Shown here in pieces: positions 1 to 4,991 of a stretch of 8,365 nt of DNA (within the stretch, counting starts at the first letter, position 1; every line of letters starts with the position of its first letter). The DNA comes from Candidatus Omnitrophota bacterium. GTDB taxonomy: Bacteria; Omnitrophota; Omnitrophia; Omnitrophales; Aquincolibacteriaceae. Location of the stretch: positions 1-8,365 of the forward strand of contig JAHFHI010000042.1 in assembly GCA_023246995.1 (NCBI GenBank). The letters run 5' to 3'. The translations under genes were made by a program, and so were the position numbers. The notes beneath the pieces are model-generated. The model made no database searches, was not told the DNA's origin, and was given only the letters and a program-made list of their open reading frames with translations.

Positions 1-84
1 GATACGGAGCAGGGCTTTATTCGCGCCCATGCGTGAGCCTTTGCCGCCGGCAAGGATGACCGCTGAAAGCGGCAGTTTAGGCAC
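1..84 (-). CDS. mobA: Molybdenum cofactor guanylyltransferase MobA, N-terminal fragment (runs off the left edge)
   Basis: Only the first 28 codons are in the window. The translation contains AVILAGGKGSRMGANKALL at residues 8-26, which is the nucleotide-binding signature of MobA (L-A-G-G-x-x-x-R-M-G-x-x-K). MobA is a cytoplasmic enzyme that joins GMP from GTP to molybdopterin, giving the guanine dinucleotide form that is assembled into bis-MGD for enzymes such as the nitrate reductase upstream. The start is a GTG (bases 84-82) that overlaps the end of mobB by 8 bases. An AAGGAG lies 7 bases upstream of it, and no in-frame ATG precedes it. The ATG visible at 91-89 belongs to the mobB frame and hits a stop after four codons. 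Identification is strong for a fragment because the motif is distinctive. The rest of the protein cannot be assessed. Confidence 0.9.
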   Translation of the reverse strand, partial: MPKLPLSAVILAGGKGSRMGANKALLRI

Positions 85-607
85 AGGCCATCTCCTTGGA
101 AGGCGGCATGGTGTACCGGCTAAGAAATTTTTCTTCAATCAGCGCCACAAGCCTCGGAAACTCACGAAGCGAAAAGTGTGCCGGGCCGTGAGAAACAGGA
201 ACGTCCGCGCATACGGCAAAAACCTGTTTCAGCGAGAGGCTAAACGGCGGCTCGCCGCTTTCCTTGCGGTAAATTTCGAGGGCCGGGACATGCTCCAGAA
301 TATAGTCCTCCAGAAATACCAGATCAAAATCCTTGAACGAAAGCAGAAGCGTCTCCAAGGGAATCTCCCGCGGGAGGTCCGAAAAAACCGCAAGCCTTTT
401 TCTTCCGGCGAGCATCACCGTTTCAGCACCCCGGATGCGGTAGCGAAATGTGTCTTTCCCGGGCTGATCGATTTCCATGTCGTCTTTGGCAAGGCGCTTG
501 ATCACTCCCACGCGGTGCCCTTTCTGGCTTAGAAAAGCGATGATCTCTTCGAGCGCCTGGGATTTTCCCGATCCTTTCCTTCCGATGACTGATAAGATTT
601 TAGGCAT
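77..607 (-). CDS. mobB: MobB, GTP-binding adapter protein for molybdopterin-guanine dinucleotide synthesis
   Basis: A 176-residue protein with a P-loop near the start: GRKGSGKS at residues 9-16 matches Walker A. It is followed by VGVIKR (33-38), where the family has a G-x-x-K-[HR] strand, then IDQPGKDTFRYRIRGA (46-61), matching the MobB signature D-x-P-G-K-D-[ST]-x-R-x-R-x-x-G-A. The segment DLVFLED (95-101) looks like the Walker B strand, although the family more often has E-G than E-D at its end. MobB is a small GTPase that binds MobA and assists guanylation of molybdopterin. It is not strictly essential in E. coli. The ATG at 607 lies inside the end of moeA (8-base overlap), with GGAGGG just upstream, and the 3' end overlaps mobA by 8 bases. 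MobB and MobA are therefore probably made together, as in many bacterial mobAB pairs. Confidence 0.92.
   Translation of the reverse strand: MPKILSVIGRKGSGKSQALEEIIAFLSQKGHRVGVIKRLAKDDMEIDQPGKDTFRYRIRGAETVMLAGRKRLAVFSDLPREIPLETLLLSFKDFDLVFLEDYILEHVPALEIYRKESGEPPFSLSLKQVFAVCADVPVSHGPAHFSLREFPRLVALIEEKFLSRYTMPPSKEMACA
92..97 (-). promoter_or_regulatory. Ribosome-binding site for mobA
   Basis: AAGGAG on the minus strand lies inside the last codons of mobB and 7 bases before the GTG at 84. It is the reason for choosing that GTG as the mobA start. Confidence 0.7.
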
Positions 608-1793
608 AGATCCCTCCGTTCATCATTTTGACCTGCACTCTTTCTCCGCGTTTAAGGGCCGCATCCGGTGCCACCCGCAGGATCGCGCCGGCTCTCGCAA
701 GAGCCGCTATCTGATGAGATCCCTGCCCTTTGAGCGGCGTGACTTGGAATACCCCGGCCCGGCGCGCGCACTCCACCCGGACGAAATGAAGCCTCGAACC
801 GTTCAGAAAAGGCTTGGTCAAATAACCTTCCCGGGATTCTCCCGCGGATCGCTTGCCCTGCATGGCAAGCAAAGCCGGTCTGACAAACTCGTCGAAGGTG
901 ATAAAAACCGATACCGGATTTCCCGGCAGCCCAAAAACCAGGGTTCTTCCCTTCTTACCGAAGAATAAGGGTTTTCCGGGCTTGATGTTGACCTTCCAAA
1001 AAATCTCCCGCACTCCTTCAATCTCAAACGCTTCTTTGACAAAATCATACTTGCCGACCGAAACGCCCCCGGAGACAAGGAGCACATCCCGGGTCAGGCC
1101 CTCCCGGACCGATTGACGGATCGATTCAAGCGTATCCGCAGTTTTGGAAAGAATTTCCGGGGTTCCCCCGGCCTTTTTAACCAATCCACGAAGAAGCGGC
1201 GTGTTGGCATCATAAATTTTGCCTGCTTCGGGTCTCTGCCCCGCCGCCAAAAGCTCACTTCCCGTGGCAAAAATCGCCACGCGGGGGGCCGGATGCACCG
1301 GGATCGTTTTATATCCTCCGGCTGCCAAAAGGGCCAAATGCTGGGGCTCAAGGAGCTCTCCGTTTCTAACGAGGACTTTGCCTCTCATAAAATCTTCACC
1401 CCGGAACCGGACATTCTCCGAAGATCTTGGAGCCTTTGAAATTATGACCCTGCCGTTAATCCTTTGAGCCGCCTCCTGCATGACCACCGCGCAAGTACCG
1501 CTCGGAACCGGGGCGCCGGTAAAAACATGCATGGCTTGGCCGGCTTTGAGAGACCGCCTCCTTCCATCCCCGGCCGGGACTTCTCCGCAAAAGGCAAAAT
1601 CAGTTTGGTTCTGCCTCGGGCGGCCAACGGCAAAACCGTCGACCGCCGCATTGTCAAAGCTTGGAAAATCAAAACGCCCCCGCATGTCTTGGGCCACTAT
1701 CCGTCCGAGACAGTCCTCAAGCGGCATGGGCTTTTTAGGCAGCCTCCGCGAATGTTTCCGAATGGCCCGGATCGCCTCCCGATAACTTAGCAT
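600..1793 (-). CDS. moeA: Molybdopterin molybdenumtransferase MoeA
   Basis: A 397-residue protein, the usual MoeA length. MoeA inserts molybdate into (adenylylated) molybdopterin to give active Mo cofactor in the cytoplasm. Family motifs appear in order: DNAAVDGFAV at 47-56 (equivalent of DNSAMDGYA, with the catalytic second Asp as D52), FTGAPVPSG with AVVMQE, FATGSELLAAG (the Glu of the family's TGDE region is kept, although the preceding Asp is Ser), SGGVSVGKYDFV, KPGKPLFFG, and FGLPGNPVSVF. The last third is the C-terminal MoeA domain. I chose the ATG at 1793, giving MLSYREAI, because it matches the family N terminus. The open frame extends upstream to an ATG at 1898, but those 35 residues are Arg/Gly-rich and overlap moaE. 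The gene overlaps moaE by 7 bases and mobB by 8. A strong hairpin covers the area where its ribosome-binding site would be. Confidence 0.95.
   Translation of the reverse strand: MLSYREAIRAIRKHSRRLPKKPMPLEDCLGRIVAQDMRGRFDFPSFDNAAVDGFAVGRPRQNQTDFAFCGEVPAGDGRRRSLKAGQAMHVFTGAPVPSGTCAVVMQEAAQRINGRVIISKAPRSSENVRFRGEDFMRGKVLVRNGELLEPQHLALLAAGGYKTIPVHPAPRVAIFATGSELLAAGQRPEAGKIYDANTPLLRGLVKKAGGTPEILSKTADTLESIRQSVREGLTRDVLLVSGGVSVGKYDFVKEAFEIEGVREIFWKVNIKPGKPLFFGKKGRTLVFGLPGNPVSVFITFDEFVRPALLAMQGKRSAGESREGYLTKPFLNGSRLHFVRVECARRAGVFQVTPLKGQGSHQIAALARAGAILRVAPDAALKRGERVQVKMMNGGIYA
612..617 (-). promoter_or_regulatory. Ribosome-binding site for mobB inside moeA
   Basis: GGAGGG, encoding Gly-Gly in the C-terminal NGGIYA of MoeA, lies five bases (counted from GGAGG) before the mobB ATG at 607. 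It fixes the mobB start and implies that ribosomes finishing moeA can reinitiate at mobB. Confidence 0.75.
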
Positions 1794-2251
1794 GCGGCGG
1801 CCTCGATTCCCGAGGCCGCCGGGATTTTTACGTTCTCGGGATCTCTCGGGCAAAGACTCCATTGACATGTCCCGTCCGCGAAATGTTCTTTTTTCCAAAT
1901 GGGCACTCGATGCTTAATGGCTTCGATCAAAAAGCGTGAGGCCTTGTAAGCTTCGTCGCGGTGGGCCGCGGAAACACGAAGGGCCACGGCAATCTCTCCC
2001 AAGCCCACGCGGCCCGTGCGATGGAGCACACGGGCGTGGACAAGCGGCCACTTTGAGGAAGCCTCCCGGATGGCTTCGCCAAGCAGTTTTTCAGCCATGG
2101 GTTCGTACGCCTCGTAATCAAGATAAAGGACTTTCCGGCCCTGCGAATGATCGCGCACCACGCCGAAGAAAAGGACTTCAGCTCCGGCCTCGAAAACCGC
2201 GGAAGCTTCGCAAAACATGCCCGCATCAATCCTATCAGGGGTCAAATACAT
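1787..2251 (-). CDS. moaE: Molybdopterin synthase catalytic (large) subunit MoaE
   Basis: A 154-residue protein that, with MoaD, puts the two dithiolene sulfurs into cyclic pyranopterin monophosphate. Seen motifs: FFGVVRDHSQG at 28-38 with LDYEAYEPMA at 44-53, HRTGRVGLGEIAV at 77-89, the H97-R98 pair, and IKHRVPIWKKE at 112-122. K113 and K120 have the same spacing as the catalytic K119 and K126 of E. coli MoaE. The protein ends with a short Ala-rich tail (about 15 residues) encoded over the hairpin described upstream of moeA. This tail is outside the conserved fold and may be shaped by that RNA element. The ATG at 2251 is one base after the moaD stop and has GGAGG five bases upstream. The next gene, moeA, starts inside the moaE end. 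Confidence 0.96.
   Translation of the reverse strand: MYLTPDRIDAGMFCEASAVFEAGAEVLFFGVVRDHSQGRKVLYLDYEAYEPMAEKLLGEAIREASSKWPLVHARVLHRTGRVGLGEIAVALRVSAAHRDEAYKASRFLIEAIKHRVPIWKKEHFADGTCQWSLCPRDPENVKIPAASGIEAAAC
1795..1821 (-). promoter_or_regulatory. Strong GC-rich hairpin immediately upstream of the moeA start
   Basis: An 11-base perfect inverted repeat (1795-1805 with 1811-1821) around a 5-base loop, lying inside the last codons of moaE and ending one base before the moeA ATG. As RNA it would cover the region where a ribosome-binding site is expected, and no purine-rich site is otherwise visible there. A ribosome completing moaE would melt it, so it may couple moeA translation to moaE. This role is inferred. 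The repeat itself is plain in the sequence. It lacks the U-tract of a terminator on the coding strand. Confidence 0.55.
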
Positions 2252-2252
2252 C

Positions 2253-2498
2253 CTAACCTCCGCTCACCGGCGGCAGAAAAGCGATCTCGTCACCCGGCAT
2301 GAGAAAAGCGCCGGCTTCCGCATACTGCCCATTGACCGCGATCAACGCGTGATTCAGAAGCGGCCCCGCGCTTAAAAAATCTTGCTTGAGACAGCCCATG
2401 ACATCCTGCCCTGTCATGCCTCGGCACCAAGCTATCCGGATCTCTTCCTGCCCGACCGTATCCCGCAAGGCGGCAAAAAGCACGACCTTTACTTCCAT
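2253..2498 (-). CDS. moaD: Molybdopterin synthase sulfur carrier (small) subunit MoaD
   Basis: An 81-residue ubiquitin-fold protein, the same length as E. coli MoaD. The N terminus EVKVVLFAALRDTVG matches the family's first beta strand and F-A-x-L-R motif, and PGDEIAFLPPVSGG at 68-81 is the family's C-terminal signature. The terminal Gly-Gly is the residue pair that is adenylylated by a MoeB-type enzyme, thiocarboxylated, and inserted into MoaE to deliver sulfur. I chose the ATG at 2498, one base after the moaA stop. A longer open frame from 2552 would add 18 residues that are only a shadow of moaA. No MoaD-activating enzyme gene is present in the window, so it must be supplied from elsewhere. 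It lies between moaA and moaE with 1-base gaps on both sides. Confidence 0.95.
   Translation of the reverse strand: MEVKVVLFAALRDTVGQEEIRIAWCRGMTGQDVMGCLKQDFLSAGPLLNHALIAVNGQYAEAGAFLMPGDEIAFLPPVSGG
2257..2261 (-). promoter_or_regulatory. Ribosome-binding site for moaE formed by the Gly-Gly codons of moaD
   Basis: GGAGG spanning the two final glycine codons of moaD (GGA GGT) sits five bases before the moaE ATG. It fixes the moaE start and ties its translation to the end of moaD. Confidence 0.7.
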
Positions 2499-2499
2499 A

Positions 2500-3480
2500 T
2501 CATCCCCCCACGTGAGACATTTGGAAATCCGCGTGCGCGACGGCGCTTTCATTCAGGAAATGCTGTTCCGGCCGCGCGTAAACCACCCCTTGGATGGCCG
2601 AAGCGATTTCACTCTCCGAAAATCCCGAACGCAGCATCGCCCTCAAATCCAAGTCTTCCCGTCCGTGAAGGCAGGTTTTTAGCATGCCGCTTGCCTTGAG
2701 ACGCAGCCGGTTGCATCGGGTGCAGAAAAAACACGAGAGCGGGCTGATGAATCCGACCCGGGCCTGGGTGCCGGCTATCTGAAACACTTGAGCGGGCGAC
2801 GACAAATAAACATCGGCCGGCTTTAATTCATAAACCTGCTCCACAATCTTTTTGGCTTCCTGCGTGCTGAAGAAATGCTTAAGCGGATCGGCTTCGACCG
2901 ACTCGTCGGTAGGCATCAGCTCAATAAAACGAAGCTCGATCCCTCTTTCAATTCCGAACCTGACCAGGTCAAGAATTTCATCCTCATTGACTCCTTTCAT
3001 AAGCACGGTATTGATTTTTACGGGTGAAAAACCGACCGCCAACGCCGCGTCAATCCCCCGCAGGACTTCCCCCAGACGGTCCATCCGGGCAATGGTAAAA
3101 AACCGGTCCCGGCGCAGGGTGTCCAGACTGATATTCACCCGGTCCACTCCCGCATCTTTCAGGCCGCGGGCCTTTTCCTTCAAAAAAACTCCGTTGGTGG
3201 AGAGAGCGATTTCACGAATCCCCGGGACCGAGCGAATTTTGCTAATAAGGACTTCGATATCGCGGCGCACAAGCGGTTCACCCCCGGTGATCCGGACCTT
3301 GGAAATCCCAAGCCCGGAAAAAATTTCGACGAGGCGGTGCATTTCTTCATACGAGAGAATATTCTCCCAGGCTTCGAACCCCGCTCCTTCGGCGGGCATG
3401 CAATAAAGGCACCGCAGATTGCACCGGTCCACGACCGAAAGCCGCAAATAGGTCAACTCACGTTCAAAACGGTCTTTCAT
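2500..3480 (-). CDS. moaA: GTP 3',8-cyclase MoaA (radical SAM enzyme)
   Basis: A 326-residue radical SAM protein that rearranges GTP to 3',8-cyclo-7,8-dihydro-GTP, the first step of molybdopterin synthesis. The SAM-cluster motif C20-x3-C24-x2-C27 is in DRCNLRCLYC, RITGGEPLVRRD carries the SAM-binding GGEP, and the second, GTP-binding 4Fe-4S cluster is held by C253-x2-C256-x13-C270. R13, R258 and R260 align by position with the GTP-contacting R17, R266 and R268 of the S. aureus enzyme. The protein ends in Gly-Gly, the tail known to be needed for MoaA catalysis. An additional cysteine, C250, lies three residues before the second cluster motif. The ATG overlaps the pyk stop as ATGA, with only a weak purine run upstream. 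Its partner MoaC, which finishes the pterin, is not in the window. Confidence 0.97.
   Translation of the reverse strand: MKDRFERELTYLRLSVVDRCNLRCLYCMPAEGAGFEAWENILSYEEMHRLVEIFSGLGISKVRITGGEPLVRRDIEVLISKIRSVPGIREIALSTNGVFLKEKARGLKDAGVDRVNISLDTLRRDRFFTIARMDRLGEVLRGIDAALAVGFSPVKINTVLMKGVNEDEILDLVRFGIERGIELRFIELMPTDESVEADPLKHFFSTQEAKKIVEQVYELKPADVYLSSPAQVFQIAGTQARVGFISPLSCFFCTRCNRLRLKASGMLKTCLHGREDLDLRAMLRSGFSESEIASAIQGVVYARPEQHFLNESAVAHADFQMSHVGG
2504..2509 (-). promoter_or_regulatory. Probable ribosome-binding site for moaD formed by the Gly-Gly codons of moaA
   Basis: A run of six G on the minus strand, made by the last two glycine codons of moaA (GGG GGA), lies five bases before the moaD ATG at 2498. 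It is a poorer match to the consensus than GGAGG but is the only candidate, and it supports the short moaD start. Confidence 0.5.
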
Positions 3481-4967
3481 AAGCGCTTTTTCCCGATCCA
3501 GTGAATGAGAACCATATAGTTGGCTCCCTCAAAGGCGTGCGCGCTCGAGACCACGACGACCGCGTCGCCTTTTTTTAAAAATCGCGAGCGCAGCAGCTCT
3601 TCCTCGCCGCGCATCAGCATTTGGTCTGTGCCCTTGCAATGCTCGAGGGGCATCGGCATCACCCCGTGAAAGAGCGCAAGGCGGCGGGCCACTTGCAGCG
3701 ACGGCGTGAACGCCACGATCGGTAAACGCCGCTCGAATTTGGAAACCAGAACCGCGGTCTTGCCGCTTCGGGTAAAGGCCACAATGGCTTTGGCATCCAC
3801 TTCGGATGCCGCCCGCTGCGCGGCCTGGGTGATGGCGCAAAGCGGATGGTCTTTGCGGCGGCAGGCGGCGCGAAGGATGTTTTCCCCGAGGGCCTGATGC
3901 CCTTCGGCCTCGCAGATAATCTCGGCCATCATCCGCACCGCCTCGACGGGATATTTACCGACCGCGGTTTCACCGGAAAGCATGACCGCGTCGGTTCCGT
4001 CAAAAACTGCGTTGGCAATGTCGGAAGCCTCCGCCCGGCTGGGCCGTGGATGCTCCATCATGGACTCGAGCATCTGCGTGGCCGTGATCACGCCGATATT
4101 TTTCTGATTGGCCGCCGCGATCAAACGCTTCTGAATAACCGGCACCCGGCTCACTCCCATTTCAATCCCAAGATCCCCGCGCGCGACCATAATGCCTTCC
4201 GAGTGCGCCATGATCGAATCAATTTCCTGAACCGCCCGGGGCTTTTCGATTTTCGCGATAATGGGAATGTCTTTGCCGTATTTTTCAAGTTGCTTCTTGA
4301 CGCTTTTGACGTCTTCGGCGCTGCGGACAAACGAGAGGGCCACATAATCGACGTCGGCTTCCGCGGCGAGGGCAAGAATGCGCTCATCCTTTTCCGTCAG
4401 GGCCGGAAGCGTCATGGGCGCTTGAGGAAGATTGATGCCCTTATTGGACCCCAAAACTCCGTCCGAAAGAACCCGGCATTGGACTTTGCCGTCTTCAACC
4501 CGAAGGACTTCCAGATCCATCAGCCCGTTATCCACAAGCACCTGGTCCCCCTTTTTGACCATACTCGGGAATTCCCGGCAGGAAGTTGTGATCCCGGCGG
4601 TGCCGGCGCTAAAATCCGCCCCTGCGTGATAAACCATGGCCACCATCTCTCCTTTGCGCAGCCGCACGGGTTCCCTGTCCTCAAGCGGGCCGGTTCTGAT
4701 TCTGGGGCCCTGCAGGTCCACAAGCATGGGCGCCCTCTCTCCGGCCTGATCCCCGGCTTTGCGGATCAAATCCATCCAGTAGGAAAACCTCTCGGGCGTC
4801 GTATGCGATGTGTTAATGCGAAAAACGTCCACCCCCTCGCGCAAAAGGGCGCGGAGTGTTTTGATCGATTCGCAGGCCGGCCCCACGGTCGCCACAATCT
4901 TGGTCTTTCGAGGGACGGAGTCTTTTTTCACGACTCCACGCTTAGCTTTCAAAGGGTCGTTTGACAC
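3477..4967 (-). CDS. pyk: Pyruvate kinase
   Basis: A 496-residue protein converting phosphoenolpyruvate and ADP to pyruvate and ATP in the cytoplasm. Motifs in order: KTKIVATVGPA (21-31), RINTSH (50-55; the family usually has N-F-S-H), DLQGPRIRTG (84-93), AKIEKP with K239 and Mg-binding E241 (238-243), VARGDLGIE with D265 (261-269), ATQMLESM with T297 (296-303), and a conserved stretch ending DAVMLSGETAVGKYPVEAV. A C-terminal allosteric-type domain follows. L85, Q86 and R89 occupy the positions that set monovalent-cation dependence; see findings. The start is uncertain: GTG at 4967 follows an in-frame TGA by two codons, and the AAAGGAG upstream is 13 bases away, rather far. Codon 13 (GTG, 4931) is an alternative that keeps all motifs. 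The gene sits between the nitrate transporter and moaA, an unexpected place for a glycolytic enzyme, and overlaps moaA by 4 bases. Confidence 0.95.
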   Translation of the reverse strand: MSNDPLKAKRGVVKKDSVPRKTKIVATVGPACESIKTLRALLREGVDVFRINTSHTTPERFSYWMDLIRKAGDQAGERAPMLVDLQGPRIRTGPLEDREPVRLRKGEMVAMVYHAGADFSAGTAGITTSCREFPSMVKKGDQVLVDNGLMDLEVLRVEDGKVQCRVLSDGVLGSNKGINLPQAPMTLPALTEKDERILALAAEADVDYVALSFVRSAEDVKSVKKQLEKYGKDIPIIAKIEKPRAVQEIDSIMAHSEGIMVARGDLGIEMGVSRVPVIQKRLIAAANQKNIGVITATQMLESMMEHPRPSRAEASDIANAVFDGTDAVMLSGETAVGKYPVEAVRMMAEIICEAEGHQALGENILRAACRRKDHPLCAITQAAQRAASEVDAKAIVAFTRSGKTAVLVSKFERRLPIVAFTPSLQVARRLALFHGVMPMPLEHCKGTDQMLMRGEEELLRSRFLKKGDAVVVVSSAHAFEGANYMVLIHWIGKKRL

Positions 4968-4973
4968 GGGAAA

Positions 4974-4991
4974 TCAAAAGCTCCTTTTCAT
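4974..4991 (-). other. Five-codon leader-like ORF between narK and pyk
   Basis: An ATG at 4991 overlaps the transporter stop as ATGA, reads MKRSF, and ends at TGA (4976-4974), in the same frame as pyk and two codons before its GTG. It contains the AAAAGGAG that should serve pyk, but has no ribosome-binding site of its own. Either it is a small coupling ORF, or it is the old start of pyk now cut off by a stop. No product function is claimed. Confidence 0.3.
4981..4987 (-). promoter_or_regulatory. Ribosome-binding site upstream of pyk, with unusually long spacing
   Basis: AAAGGAG lies 13 bases before the GTG assigned as the pyk start. It is flanked by a small inverted repeat (AAAAG, loop GAG, CTTTT), which could fold and bring it nearer the start. 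It is the only good site in the 20-base gap. Confidence 0.5.

Noticed and set aside
1113..1790. Several plus-strand open frames of about 100 codons opposite moeA
   Set aside because: All are antisense to conserved MoeA motifs, with low-complexity Arg/Pro-rich translations and no supporting start signals.
1795..1830. The hairpin before moeA as an intrinsic terminator
   Set aside because: On the transcribed (minus) strand the stem is followed by the moeA start, not a U-tract. The T-run lies on the other side and would serve only plus-strand transcription, for which there is no gene.
1794..1898. A 35-residue N-terminal extension of MoeA starting at 1898
   Set aside because: It overlaps moaE, is Arg/Gly-rich and unlike MoeA. 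The ATG at 1793 gives the normal family N terminus and length.
2499..2552. An 18-residue N-terminal extension of MoaD starting at 2552
   Set aside because: It overlaps moaA. MoaD from 2498 has the standard 81 residues and begins at the first beta strand.
4917..4937. Six-base inverted repeat in the 5' end of pyk with an A-rich loop
   Set aside because: It is short, has a 9-base loop and lies inside coding sequence. Chance is sufficient to explain it.
3846..4964. A 372-codon plus-strand open frame opposite pyk
   Set aside because: It lies wholly antisense to a clear pyruvate kinase, is rich in His, Gly, Asn and Arg as expected from reverse-reading conserved codons, and shows no motif I recognise.
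4974..4976. TGA read as an amino acid to extend pyk upstream
   Set aside because: TGA ends moaA, pyk, narK and narB in this window, so the standard code applies, and no selenocysteine element is evident.
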